Source of the DNA: a virus
Length of the DNA: 60,741 nucleotides
Strand: one strand, 5' to 3'
Virus record (IMG/VR): IMGVR_UViG_3300035156_000099
Location: 1-60,741 of that record
In this document: positions 16,137 to 25,027 of the stretch, in pieces
How the letters are laid out: every line of letters starts with the position of its first letter
How positions within the stretch are numbered: position 1 is the first letter of the stretch
Translations under genes and position numbers: made by a program
The notes under the pieces: model-generated
Database searches by the model: none
Seen by the model: the letters and a program-made list of their open reading frames with translations, nothing else
Told to the model about the DNA's origin: nothing

Positions 16137-18335
16137 TCAGATCCTCACCACAGGCTCGGTTCGAGCTTGTGCAATGTTGCCGCAATGAATGGTTCCGGCC
16201 GGTGAGCCGTAGTTGAGCATCTGAGTCCACGTCGCGCCGGAGTCGTAACTGATCCACGTGATGCCTTGTTTGATGTCCTGACCGTCGAACTCTTCCAGAT
16301 TCAGGCCCGGCTGGCCGTATCCTTTGGAAGCGATCAATGTCGCAGGATGCCCGACCGTCTTGGGATTCGTCGCGTCATACCCGTCACTTTCAGGACGAAC
16401 AACCTCTATCCGGCCCAGCTTGGCAGACGAGGCGAAAACCGGAACCAGGTGCGCCACCGGGATGTAGTTGTAGGCTTGGCTCGCCGAGTAGGGAGATTCT
16501 GCTCCGAAGCCGTTCGAGACCACCTCAGGATCAATCACGCCCTGAACGGCCACTTCATCTGTAACCGTGCTGTAAGTGGCTACCGCGATATTGCCGCCCG
16601 GAGCCCAGAAGAAGTTGTCTGCCGGCCGCTCGGACAACTCGCTGGATACGTAGAACACGTATTTATTGTTCCCCAAAAACGTCACATGGTCATACGGCGC
16701 CGGCAGCGTGATCCACTCGCCCTGCTGCGCCGGCTGGCCGTCAGGAAGGTCAACCACACCATAATTGACGATTGCCTGCTCGCCGGTGGCGCAGGCGGTA
16801 CACATTGCGAAGCCGGGCACCCCGTCGTAACCGATCCGCACGCTGTCGCGGGAGGCGACAAACACCCTCAGCCGTGGCATTTCTCCCGGCTGGAATGCAG
16901 AGAACACTGGAAAAACGGCCACTGTTCCGTCGGTGTCGGAGCCGATGGTAAATCGGCCTTCGTCCGCATCGCCGATATCGAACGCGATGCTCCCACCATA
17001 GTAAGGCGCGGAAGATTGGCCGGGATGGAACACGCCGCGCTCAAGCTCTGTTTCGATCAGGTTTTGCCTGCGAATCACTCCGCCATCGAGCCAGGTGATA
17101 TCCAGAAACAGGCGGCCATCGAACTCCTTGGCGGTATTGCCGGTGCCGAGGAATCCATCGGGTGTCTTGTCGACGAAGGTGCTGCTAACCATGATGGACG
17201 TCCGCGTGCCGTCTTCGCTGAGGACGGTCGACATCGGCGCGCGGTAGGTAAGATTGTTCAGGTACCACTTCCCGGTGGCTCCCAGAGCGCTCCGGTCACG
17301 CAGAAGTGGCGTTCGGTCATCAGTTTGAGCAAATGACCTGTAGCTGTTCACGATGCGCGCTTGGTCGCCAAGGACTTCAATGTCAGCGGCCCATAGGCCT
17401 TTGGCACCTCCTGGCACGCCGCCGATGCCACCGGAGAGAGGCGAATCGGTGCTGGTCTCGACCCAGACCCCCGCGCCATCTTCATCTGGTCGGGCAGGTG
17501 TGTCGTACCAGTAATACGGGCCTGCCTCCTCATACACGACGTTCGCCGCAACGGTAATGCGGTACCCGTACACGCCGTCGTCAGAGGTGAATGCTTCCGG
17601 TCGCCCGGTTGCCAGCCAAGGGTATTGCGCTCCTTCCCAGTTCAGCTCGAAGCCTGCGGACGGGGCGTCCTGCAGACGTGTTATTGCCTTGGCTCCCACG
17701 GCGGCGAGAACCGCCTCGCCAATGTCGAGCGTCCACCCCGCGGCGGCAGAGCTTGGCGATTCCGGGACTGCAGCTCCATCCTCGAAGCGCACCGCGCTTG
17801 GTGCGGCGACGATCAATCGCCAGATGAAAGAAGAGTCAGTTCCGGCGTACGCCATGGGCCAGCGGACCGTAGAGGTATCGACGGCTGAATAAGCGTGGAG
17901 CGCGCCAACCCCGTTGAACGGCTGCGCAAGGCCCCAGTACCGAGTTGCGGCGTATTGGGTGCCTGAAACACCGAGGCCGATCTCTGCGTAGGAACCGGCA
18001 GTCACCAGTGGTGATGTTTGCGGAGCGGGGATTTCTGTCAGCGTTCCGGCGAGATAGGTGTCCCGGCCACCATCGAGCGTCTGGACGTAGTACCGGCTGT
18101 GGCTGTACTGACCGTTATTGATGTGTCGGCCGATCAGGCAAAGCCAAGCGGGAAGATCGATCACGACTGCGGACAGTACGTCGCCTGACTGCCTGGCAAT
18201 CAAAAGATAGCCTTCAAGGATACGTCGCATACTGCCCGCACCCGCGCCCCGCTGGCTCACCTTCTGAGCCATCTTCATGACCGGCCGGAGCAGCCATGCC
18301 CCGGATGCGCAGGCTGCCCTCTTCACGACGGCCAT
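16137..18335 (-). CDS. Large tail structural protein, 732 aa
   Basis: Beta-rich protein with many aromatic and glycine residues, a basic N-terminus (MAVVKRAACASGAWLLRPVM) and repeated segments describing beta sheets (RYYVQTLDGGRDTYLAGTL, FWAPGGNIAVATYSTV). No catalytic motif was recognised. Its start overlaps the upstream stop (TAATG) and its stop is 1 nt from the next start, so it is a tightly coupled member of the tail cluster. Confidence 0.65.
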   Translation of the reverse strand: MAVVKRAACASGAWLLRPVMKMAQKVSQRGAGAGSMRRILEGYLLIARQSGDVLSAVVIDLPAWLCLIGRHINNGQYSHSRYYVQTLDGGRDTYLAGTLTEIPAPQTSPLVTAGSYAEIGLGVSGTQYAATRYWGLAQPFNGVGALHAYSAVDTSTVRWPMAYAGTDSSFIWRLIVAAPSAVRFEDGAAVPESPSSAAAGWTLDIGEAVLAAVGAKAITRLQDAPSAGFELNWEGAQYPWLATGRPEAFTSDDGVYGYRITVAANVVYEEAGPYYWYDTPARPDEDGAGVWVETSTDSPLSGGIGGVPGGAKGLWAADIEVLGDQARIVNSYRSFAQTDDRTPLLRDRSALGATGKWYLNNLTYRAPMSTVLSEDGTRTSIMVSSTFVDKTPDGFLGTGNTAKEFDGRLFLDITWLDGGVIRRQNLIETELERGVFHPGQSSAPYYGGSIAFDIGDADEGRFTIGSDTDGTVAVFPVFSAFQPGEMPRLRVFVASRDSVRIGYDGVPGFAMCTACATGEQAIVNYGVVDLPDGQPAQQGEWITLPAPYDHVTFLGNNKYVFYVSSELSERPADNFFWAPGGNIAVATYSTVTDEVAVQGVIDPEVVSNGFGAESPYSASQAYNYIPVAHLVPVFASSAKLGRIEVVRPESDGYDATNPKTVGHPATLIASKGYGQPGLNLEEFDGQDIKQGITWISYDSGATWTQMLNYGSPAGTIHCGNIAQARTEPVVRI

Positions 18336-19285
18336 TAAGTCTGCGCCGCGCCGGACGAAATGTGTGCGTCGAGGGTCCCGATAGCGCTCGCCGCATTACC
18401 GGCGATACGGCCAAACGCTTGTGAGGCGCCTGCGTGGGATCTGCCAGTTGAGTCCGAGGCATAGTTCTGGATTCTATGCTCGTCGATCTGCCCATCAATA
18501 CCCGCTTTCGTTTCAGCCGCTCGCAGCTTGAGCTGTTCAAGGCTGACCTCGACCCCGTAGTAGCTCGACAGCGCGTTGTAGAACGATTGATAGGCCGAGG
18601 CCTTGATCTGCGCCGACTGCGAGTCGAGCTGGTAGAGACTGGTGTACGCCCGAAAAAGGTCTGCAGCCGTGTTGAGAATGCCCAACTTCAACTGCGTCGA
18701 AAGCTGCACCGCCTGTTGCAAGATCTGGGTTTTGATATCGGCATCCTTGATCGCCTGATCGCGGCTGACGTCGAGCACCAGGTCTGTCGCGCGCCGCTCG
18801 GACTGCGCGAGTTGATCAATCAGTGCGCCAGGCGGCAGCGAGAAGCCGCGGGCAGAAAAGGTCGACGAAAGAGTGGCGCGCTCCGAACGGACTGTTCGGC
18901 CGGCGCGATCTCGCGATTGCTGCCAGACCATTTCAAAGACGGTGCCCGGAACTCCGAAGGGTTTGACGCCACTGATTACTTCAACCAGATATTCCTCGGG
19001 AAGGCTCTTGAAGCCGCCATTGATCGATGGGAAGTAAGTCGCCAACCACTGTTCAACCTCGCCGTTCACGCTGTCGATGTTCGATGCCGCGTTATCGGTC
19101 CCCCCGAACAGGTCGCTGAACTTAGGCGGCGCTTGCAACGCGATATTCCCGACGGAGTATGCGAATTGGGTTTCTTTAAGTGTCGGCTTCGAGACGATAT
19201 TGATCCGTCCAGCACTGCCGGATGCGTAGCTCATTGCCGTCTGTGCGAGGGCGAAAAGTTGCTGGTTTGTGCTGTCGATGCTCAT
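18335..19285 (-). CDS. Virion protein with long helical C-terminal half, 316 aa
   Basis: The start MSIDSTNQQLFALAQTAMSYASG at ATG 19285 overlaps the upstream stop (ATGA); a longer start 36 nt upstream lacks this coupling. Residues from about 150 are long amphipathic helices (DLVLDVSRDQAIKDADIKTQ, AAETKAGIDGQIDEHRI). Placement between two tail proteins suggests a tail or ejection component. No family was recognised. Confidence 0.65.
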   Translation of the reverse strand: MSIDSTNQQLFALAQTAMSYASGSAGRINIVSKPTLKETQFAYSVGNIALQAPPKFSDLFGGTDNAASNIDSVNGEVEQWLATYFPSINGGFKSLPEEYLVEVISGVKPFGVPGTVFEMVWQQSRDRAGRTVRSERATLSSTFSARGFSLPPGALIDQLAQSERRATDLVLDVSRDQAIKDADIKTQILQQAVQLSTQLKLGILNTAADLFRAYTSLYQLDSQSAQIKASAYQSFYNALSSYYGVEVSLEQLKLRAAETKAGIDGQIDEHRIQNYASDSTGRSHAGASQAFGRIAGNAASAIGTLDAHISSGAAQT

Positions 19286-20997
19286 CGCTTCGTTCTCCGG
19301 GCGCCGGTGGCCGCTACCCATTCAATGTTGTCGATCTCGGCGTAGGACGCGCCCTCGCCCTCCAGCCTGAGCTGCCAATACCGCGACGAAGCACCCTTGG
19401 CAGGCTCGATACGCGCCTCAGAGCTGTCGCGCTGGATCAGGCGGTAGCTTTGTTCGCGACCGAAATCGTCTTTCAGTCGAGCGTAAACCCGGCCGTCAGT
19501 TGAAATTCCGAGAAAAATGTTCTCAAGTCGCTTTGTGCGCGCGGTGCCCTGATCATCGGCCGCGAAGTCGATCAGGTAGGATAGGAGCTCGCCGTTATCC
19601 GTCTCCCCGCCGATTTTGTAGAGGCCGTCAGCTCGAGTAGCCCAAAGGTCGGTTCCGACTCGGCAGAAGCTGGAAAATCCAAATCCGCTGTACCGTGTGA
19701 CGGCGCCGGTGGCGATGTTCGTGGCGTACTGCAGCGCCTCGTTGCGAGCTCTGGACGAGTAATCGCTCAGCGAGAGACCACTGCGCAGAATGGTCTCGAT
19801 CACCATGGTGGCGCTGGCATTGGTGGGCAGGGCCAGCGCTTCGAAGAGCTTGGCGTCAATGCCGATGAACAGATCTATCACCGATCCGACCGTCAGTGAT
19901 TCGCTGATGGTTGCGAACACGATCGGTGAGAAGTCGACGTCGGACTGAGGAATAAGCCCCTCGGTGATGAGTACTTCAAGAAATTCGGTGGTGTCGTAGG
20001 CGGTGACTTCTGGGTCGTCAATGACAAAGCGGACGCCTGACACGAACTCTTCCGAGATGTTGAAGCCAGGAGAGACGTCAGCCGCGGTGACACCCAAGTC
20101 GTGGGCAAGGCCGCGATCGATCGAGGCCATAGCCAGATCGAAGACCGTGACCACGCCGTCCAGTCCAATCACTGGCGGGACGCCCACACCCGCATCCCTG
20201 CCGGCGGCGAAACCGAGCATCAGCAGTGATTCTCTGGAGGCCGGAGCTTCGTTGCCGAGACTTAACGGCGCACTCGATGCGCCAGCGAACACTTGGGACA
20301 CGACCGGATTGTCGACGTAGTCCCCGGCAGCATAAAGCGCCGCGGTGATCGACTTAACGCCAGTCGAGCGCGTTCCGCTCCGGTATGACTCACCAGCAAC
20401 AATGGCGCTCACGACCCCGCCGATGCGCCGAATGGTAGCGGCCGGCTGCTCCTGCGAAGTATTGGAGAACGCGAACCGCTCAACGCCCAACTCGTAGAAC
20501 CTGATCTCGCTGCCGGCCGAATAGAGCCCATGCTCAATGGCGGTGAAGTCGCCGATTGTTGCACTGTCCGGGGCAAGACCACAGATCACAGCCCCACTTG
20601 GGACTTCAGGGAAGGTGATGTTCAGATCGAAGTCGCCTGACAGCGTGTCATTGCTGCGTGCGCCGGAGTTCCAGCCGACTTGGCTGTCGGTGTTTGATGC
20701 GGCTTCCCGCCCAGCATTCCCGGCCTGCGCGGCATAGCAGGCTGTCACCGGCACATTGTGCACGAGGGTCGGCACGAGAACGTCGTCGGTGATCTTGTTG
20801 CCCTTGGCGTCGAGGTGGTACTCGATGATGATCGCGTAGCCGGGCGCAGCTTGGATACCGACGTTCTTGAGCGAGGTCACCTTGACGTATTTAATCGCGT
20901 CACCGGTTGTGGTTACGCAATAAGCCGGGCGCGGCGCCACTGCTGGCACTGCGGCCACATAGTTGGATCGAGACCGCTTGGTGAGACGGTTGGACAT
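19282..20997 (-). CDS. Large tail structural protein, 571 aa
   Basis: Begins MSNRLTKRSRSNYVAAVPAV. The body is beta/helix mixed. The final 80 residues (RVYARLKDDFGREQSYRLIQ ... SSRYWQLRLEGEGASYAEID) have the form of phage tail proteins that end in a W-Q-L-R-L-E-G-E-G...EIdxIEW module. Virion component by context; the exact position in the tail is not known. Confidence 0.68.
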   Translation of the reverse strand: MSNRLTKRSRSNYVAAVPAVAPRPAYCVTTTGDAIKYVKVTSLKNVGIQAAPGYAIIIEYHLDAKGNKITDDVLVPTLVHNVPVTACYAAQAGNAGREAASNTDSQVGWNSGARSNDTLSGDFDLNITFPEVPSGAVICGLAPDSATIGDFTAIEHGLYSAGSEIRFYELGVERFAFSNTSQEQPAATIRRIGGVVSAIVAGESYRSGTRSTGVKSITAALYAAGDYVDNPVVSQVFAGASSAPLSLGNEAPASRESLLMLGFAAGRDAGVGVPPVIGLDGVVTVFDLAMASIDRGLAHDLGVTAADVSPGFNISEEFVSGVRFVIDDPEVTAYDTTEFLEVLITEGLIPQSDVDFSPIVFATISESLTVGSVIDLFIGIDAKLFEALALPTNASATMVIETILRSGLSLSDYSSRARNEALQYATNIATGAVTRYSGFGFSSFCRVGTDLWATRADGLYKIGGETDNGELLSYLIDFAADDQGTARTKRLENIFLGISTDGRVYARLKDDFGREQSYRLIQRDSSEARIEPAKGASSRYWQLRLEGEGASYAEIDNIEWVAATGARRTKR

Positions 20998-21011
20998 AGC
21001 GGTCTTCCCGA

Positions 21012-21452
21012 TTAACCAGCAGCGATGGTGGCGGTGAAGTAGGTCAGCTTGCGCTCGTCGCCAGAGGTCCAGGTCGTGTTACTGACTACCATGTCCGCAT
21101 CCTGGATGCCTACCGTACCTTGCAGCCTTACGAGCGCGACGCTGTCGGAACCTGCGTCGGACGTTTGCTGCATGCGGAAGAAAGAAGGCGTGCCTGATGC
21201 TGCGATAACACCCTGCCAGACCTCGGCCTGGTTTTTCTGTAGCGTGCCATCTGCCGCCGAGGCATCGAAGCTCAAGCCACCGCCTGCGCCGTTCAGCGAA
21301 TAGGTCAGCAACAACACGGACCCGCCAGGAATCCCCGCGTCAGCCGTGGCGGGCGCCGTGCCGGAGTAAATCTTGATGACCGAGCCTGTGAGCGCCGCCT
21401 TGAATGAGCCGGTGGCGAGCATGTAATTACGAAGTCCAGTGCTGCGCTTCAT
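21012..21452 (-). CDS. Small structural protein, 146 aa
   Basis: Start at ATG 21452 (MKRSTGLRNYMLATGSFKAA) overlaps the upstream stop (TGATG); a longer frame begins at 21572 but would overlap the neighbour deeply. Ser/Thr/Gly-rich beta protein. Its composition and length mirror the next gene (21452-21811), so the two may be related decoration or tail proteins. Confidence 0.68.
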   Translation of the reverse strand: MKRSTGLRNYMLATGSFKAALTGSVIKIYSGTAPATADAGIPGGSVLLLTYSLNGAGGGLSFDASAADGTLQKNQAEVWQGVIAASGTPSFFRMQQTSDAGSDSVALVRLQGTVGIQDADMVVSNTTWTSGDERKLTYFTATIAAG

Positions 21453-21811
21453 CAGGCGGCTCCTCCAATGGTGATGTCGCCGGCGGCGATGGTGAATGTC
21501 CCGCTGCTGACCTGTACCGGTGCCAGTAGAGGCTGGCGGGTGGATGCCGAACCACCGCTTGCTGCCGACCAAATCGAGATGTGTGTCAGCGTCACAGTCG
21601 AACTGATGTTGAAATTCAGCGCCGCGACCAGAGCGGCGGTACCGGTGGTGGTGTTGACGGTGAATGTCGCGGCCTGGCGGGTATAGCCGCTTGTCGTCAG
21701 CTCGTTTGCCGATCCGGAGTCACCCGGGTTGCCGGTATGCAAGGCGACGTAGACCGTGCCCGAATACAGGCTTGGCAGGATGGAATTACGCGCAGACAAG
21801 GTCAGGCTCAT
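21452..21811 (-). CDS. Small structural protein, 119 aa
   Basis: MSLTLSARNSILPSLYSGTVYVALHTGNPG... The N-terminal pattern of a short strand followed by VALHTGNPGDSGS...GYTRQAATF resembles small phage structural proteins that share this opening. It overlaps the next gene (TGATG). Beta-rich, no catalytic motif. Confidence 0.7.
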   Translation of the reverse strand: MSLTLSARNSILPSLYSGTVYVALHTGNPGDSGSANELTTSGYTRQAATFTVNTTTGTAALVAALNFNISSTVTLTHISIWSAASGGSASTRQPLLAPVQVSSGTFTIAAGDITIGGAA

Positions 21812-21813
21812 GA

Positions 21814-22329
21814 TCAGGCCGCCGAAAGCAGGGAGATGGAAATGCCCAGCCGGAAGGTAGATCCCGCCGGCACGTCGTAAGGCGAACCGAATCGCGAGAT
21901 GGACAGCAGAATGCCGGCGTTGCTGCCCTTGCCTGAGTTGGAGGCCAGGAACCCGCTGTACAGGCGAACCGCGGAGGTAAAGGTGAACTCGGCCTTCGCG
22001 TCGAGGTTGCCGATATTCGCGACACCGTCGTAGCTGTTCGACCACGCCGGCCGGGTGGCTTGCGAGTAGGCAGTTGACTCACCTACCCCAGCAGGCAGAT
22101 CGGCCGCAGTGGTCGCGCTGGTGGGCACGTAGTTGGCCGCACCCACGCCCACGTACCAGCTGGAATTGAGCGTGCCGGTCCCTCGGATCAGGCCGACGAT
22201 GTGGTCGATGCCCGACTGAGGAATGATGTTCCGGTCCGTGTGGGAGAAGATCACCTCGCCCTCTGGCGAAACGACCTCACCGGTGAAGACAAAGCCGAAC
22301 TTTGCCAGGCCTTCTGGAATGTTGGTCAT
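21814..22329 (-). CDS. Structural protein, 171 aa
   Basis: MTNIPEGLAKFGFVFTGEVVSPEGEVIFSH... is beta-rich, with the pattern WYVGVGAANYVPTSATTAADLP and a C-terminal strand series (SGFLASNSGKGSNAGILLSI). This is similar in style to the phage proteins that accompany 21452-21811. The start overlaps the upstream stop (ATGA). Confidence 0.68.
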   Translation of the reverse strand: MTNIPEGLAKFGFVFTGEVVSPEGEVIFSHTDRNIIPQSGIDHIVGLIRGTGTLNSSWYVGVGAANYVPTSATTAADLPAGVGESTAYSQATRPAWSNSYDGVANIGNLDAKAEFTFTSAVRLYSGFLASNSGKGSNAGILLSISRFGSPYDVPAGSTFRLGISISLLSAA

Positions 22330-23522
22330 GGGGTGACGATCTCCGCTTCGTAATAGTCGCTGGCAGCCAGTGGGTTAGGGCCTTGCTGTCCGCGCATGCT
22401 GGTGACAACCATCTGATTGCCGTTGTGATCGATGACGCCCGAGGCGCCTGATTGCGCCATCTCTGGCACGAAGTTGTTCTGGCTCAGCAGCGTCACGCTG
22501 CCGTCGAGCGCACCCACGGCGAGGCCGTACTGGGTCATCCAGGTGGCGCGGCCGTCAGGGAGAATCGAACCGGTGCCGGGCACTGCGCCGAACTCAAGCT
22601 TCTTGCCCTGAACGACGTCGCCACTCTCTGGCGATTGCAGGAAATAGGTCTTGTCCGCACACACAAACACGCCGCCGTCGACCTGCAGCACGACGCTGAT
22701 GTCGGACGGGTACTGGAAGAAGTTATTGGACTGGTCGATCAGGTGCGGGCTCATGGCTAGCGTGTGCCAGAGCGTTTTTCCGTCGGCGATCAGAAGCACC
22801 GAGCCCAGGGAGGCGATCTGATCCCCGCCGCCCGGGGCGCGAAGATTCAAGTTTTCACATCGCGCGGTATCGTCACGCACCATCGTCACGACATAGGGGT
22901 CCACGCCTTCGTATTGCAGATAAAGGGTCTCTGCGTTCGGCGGGCTGACGTACAGGCGAGCTGTATAGCCTGCGGGCAGCGCTGGGACATAGAGAGCGAA
23001 TCCCGCCCCGTCGCTCACACTGATATGGACCGGATTGACGGTGGCGCCCTCTTCGCCTTGAGCATTCATCAGCGTCATTGCCACCTGGTAAGTCCCGGTC
23101 AGAAGTGAGCCGGCAGTCAGATTCGGAAGAGGTTGATCAACAACGGTCGGCACTCCCCACTGACGGAGCGTCGATCCATCGAACCGAAAGCTTTCGTTGG
23201 CCGTGCAGAAGAAGAGCTCTTGGTTGAGCACTGCGCCCACGAGACGACCGCCATCGGCTATCTGCGCCAGGGTGTGGGCGGTGTTGCTCTGGCTATCGAA
23301 GCAGATAAGGGCCGGGCCGTCAGCGAAGATGATGCTGTTGCCCACCGAGAGTGCGCCGCGTGCGTTAGCTGCTGGTGCGCGAAGGTCGTAGCCCGCACGC
23401 AAGCCCAGCTCGCCACCCACCAGTGGATCAAGGTTGACCAGGTCGCGAACGAAGCCGTCAGGAACTGATTTGGCATTCGCCCGGTTATTGATGCCGCCAA
23501 CCCATGCGCTGTTGCTCGCCAT
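22326..23522 (-). CDS. Tail-tube/nozzle-type structural protein, 398 aa
   Basis: Start chosen at ATG 23522 (MASNSAWVGGINNRANAKSV) because it overlaps the upstream stop (TAATG). The opening GGINNRANAKSVPDGFVRDLVNLDP and short beta blades (VGNSIIFADGPALICFDSQS, LFFCTANESFRFDGSTL) suggest a propeller-like tail protein, as in podovirus nozzle proteins. It follows the adaptor gene, as expected for the tail below the portal. The function is inferred. Confidence 0.65.
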   Translation of the reverse strand: MASNSAWVGGINNRANAKSVPDGFVRDLVNLDPLVGGELGLRAGYDLRAPAANARGALSVGNSIIFADGPALICFDSQSNTAHTLAQIADGGRLVGAVLNQELFFCTANESFRFDGSTLRQWGVPTVVDQPLPNLTAGSLLTGTYQVAMTLMNAQGEEGATVNPVHISVSDGAGFALYVPALPAGYTARLYVSPPNAETLYLQYEGVDPYVVTMVRDDTARCENLNLRAPGGGDQIASLGSVLLIADGKTLWHTLAMSPHLIDQSNNFFQYPSDISVVLQVDGGVFVCADKTYFLQSPESGDVVQGKKLEFGAVPGTGSILPDGRATWMTQYGLAVGALDGSVTLLSQNNFVPEMAQSGASGVIDHNGNQMVVTSMRGQQGPNPLAASDYYEAEIVTP

Positions 23523-24172
23523 TACCAGTGGCTCCGGATACGGCGGCTGCAATCACCGCGACGGAGTATCCCGGCTTCCCGGGCGTCCTGACACTTGGTC
23601 AGGAACTCGGCATAGCGGTTATTGGATTTGGACTTGTCGAAGGTCTCGGCGTCGCTGACGTTGTAGGCGCGATACGCCATGTACAGCAGCAGGTGACGAC
23701 GATCAGAGGGCAGCATGTCGGGGATTCGGTCGCACCTGTCCAGGTCCCGCACAGGACGGCGGATCACCTGAAGGCGGATCTCGCCGGCAGCAGTTGGCTT
23801 TGGGTACAGCTTCAGGATGCCGACGCCGTTGAACTGGAAGTGCGAACCGCACCCACCATAGGCAAGCCAGTAGTGCCCGCGATAATCACCGCTGCATCGC
23901 TCAAGGCGGCAGGATGGGCTGCCTTCCAGCCAAGCGGCCGCCACATCAAGGATGCAGGGATCAAGCTCAAACCGGTTCTCGCCGGCGCTGTAAGGAATCA
24001 GGGTAACGTCGCTGTCATCGTCATAGATGCTTTGCGACTGCTCGGCGAACTCCGTCAAACCCTCATTCACCCAGCGAACGAGCTGGTTATCGCTCCAGAA
24101 GTACGGGGCGACGGTGTCCTTCTCGTCTTCACGGAAGGCTTTGATGAGGGCTTCGACGGTTTCGTAGGCCAT
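23522..24172 (-). CDS. Head-tail adaptor protein (DUF6682-like), 216 aa
   Basis: The N-terminus ETVEALIKAFREDEKDTVAPYFWSDNQLVRWVNEGLTEFAEQSQ is a helical pattern typical of phage adaptor proteins that dock under the portal ring. The C-terminus (RHLLLYMAYRAYNVSDAETFDKSKSNN) has the Y-KAY-x-N-x-DAET motif common to these adaptors. It lies between capsid-region genes and the tail cluster, in the correct order for head completion. Confidence 0.78.
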   Translation of the reverse strand: MAYETVEALIKAFREDEKDTVAPYFWSDNQLVRWVNEGLTEFAEQSQSIYDDDSDVTLIPYSAGENRFELDPCILDVAAAWLEGSPSCRLERCSGDYRGHYWLAYGGCGSHFQFNGVGILKLYPKPTAAGEIRLQVIRRPVRDLDRCDRIPDMLPSDRRHLLLYMAYRAYNVSDAETFDKSKSNNRYAEFLTKCQDAREAGILRRGDCSRRIRSHW

Positions 24173-24175
24173 GGG

Positions 24176-24571
24176 TTAGGCCAGCGAGTCTTGGAAGTGG
24201 TCCCATGCATCGTTTGCCTGGGCGCGGGTCACGTTGAAGCCTGCCTGCGCCTTCAAGGCCTTGAGGGTTGGCTTGCCGGTGTTGTCCAGGTCGTCAGCTT
24301 CGTCGCGCTCGATGATGGCTTCGATGGCCTTGATGATCAGTGCACCGTTTTCGGAGCCCGACTGATCGTCGTTTTCGTCTTCTTCGTACTCGGCGCCCAG
24401 GTAGATGCAGCCGGCCTTCAGAGCATGCTTGTGAAACTTGCTCGGGATCACGCTTCCCTGCAGCTCGTCGGAAGGATCGGTCTTGTAGACGCGGATGCTG
24501 TGGCCGGACGGCAGGAAAACTGGAAATGATTCTTCGCCCTTCGGCGGGAGGATACGCAGTGGTTCAGCCAT
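24176..24571 (-). CDS. Hypothetical head-region protein, 131 aa
   Basis: Starts MAEPLRILPPKGEESFPVFLPSGHSIRVYK. An acidic stretch (YEEDENDDQSGSEN) is followed by a C-terminal helix pair (KALKAQAGFNVTRAQANDAWDHF). This form is frequent as a small gene next to N4 gp56-type capsid genes. A GCCCCGG/CCGGGGC hairpin (about 24591-24616) between this gene and the upstream one may attenuate or stabilise the transcript. Function unknown. Confidence 0.65.
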   Translation of the reverse strand: MAEPLRILPPKGEESFPVFLPSGHSIRVYKTDPSDELQGSVIPSKFHKHALKAGCIYLGAEYEEDENDDQSGSENGALIIKAIEAIIERDEADDLDNTGKPTLKALKAQAGFNVTRAQANDAWDHFQDSLA

Positions 24572-24625
24572 GGTTATTGCCCCTTCACATGTTGAATTGC
24601 CCCGGACGGACCGGGGCGGTTGGTA

Positions 24626-25018
24626 TTACTCGGAGATCTCGTCGCCTTTACGGTCCACGACGTACTCGATGTACACGCGGGCTGCACCGGCAGTAGCTGC
24701 GGCACCGGTCTGAGCGAACGTCACCGTTACCGGGCCTTGGCCCGGGGTGATGTAGCCAGTCGGGGTAAGTTGCTTGATACCGGTGGTCTTCAGGTCGATG
24801 CCGGTGCCATACCGAGCTGGAGTGGCAGCGTCACCGACGTTCAGGGTCGCAGTGGTCGCCGAGTTGTAAGCGGTGGTCACCACGACAAACGCGCGGATGA
24901 CCATCGAGCCCTCAGGAAGCACGACCACGTTCTGCGTCGCGACAGTGGCGAAGTCAGTGGAGAGCATTTCGTTGTAGCCAATGACTGGCCACTGGTGGTC
25001 GTAATGGAAGTAGTTCAT
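24626..25018 (-). CDS. Capsid-associated (decoration-like) protein, 130 aa
   Basis: MNYFHYDHQWPVIGYNEMLS... is a beta-rich Thr/Ala protein with no enzymatic motif, 9 nt downstream of the major capsid gene with a GGAGG site. A small beta protein immediately after the capsid gene is typically a cement/decoration protein. Inferred from position and composition. Confidence 0.65.
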   Translation of the reverse strand: MNYFHYDHQWPVIGYNEMLSTDFATVATQNVVVLPEGSMVIRAFVVVTTAYNSATTATLNVGDAATPARYGTGIDLKTTGIKQLTPTGYITPGQGPVTVTFAQTGAAATAGAARVYIEYVVDRKGDEISE

Positions 25019-25027
25019 GAGGCCTCC

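Noticed and set aside
23504-24529. Plus-strand 341-codon open frame
   Set aside because: Antisense shadow of the adaptor and DUF genes (23522-24571); no start signal or family resemblance.
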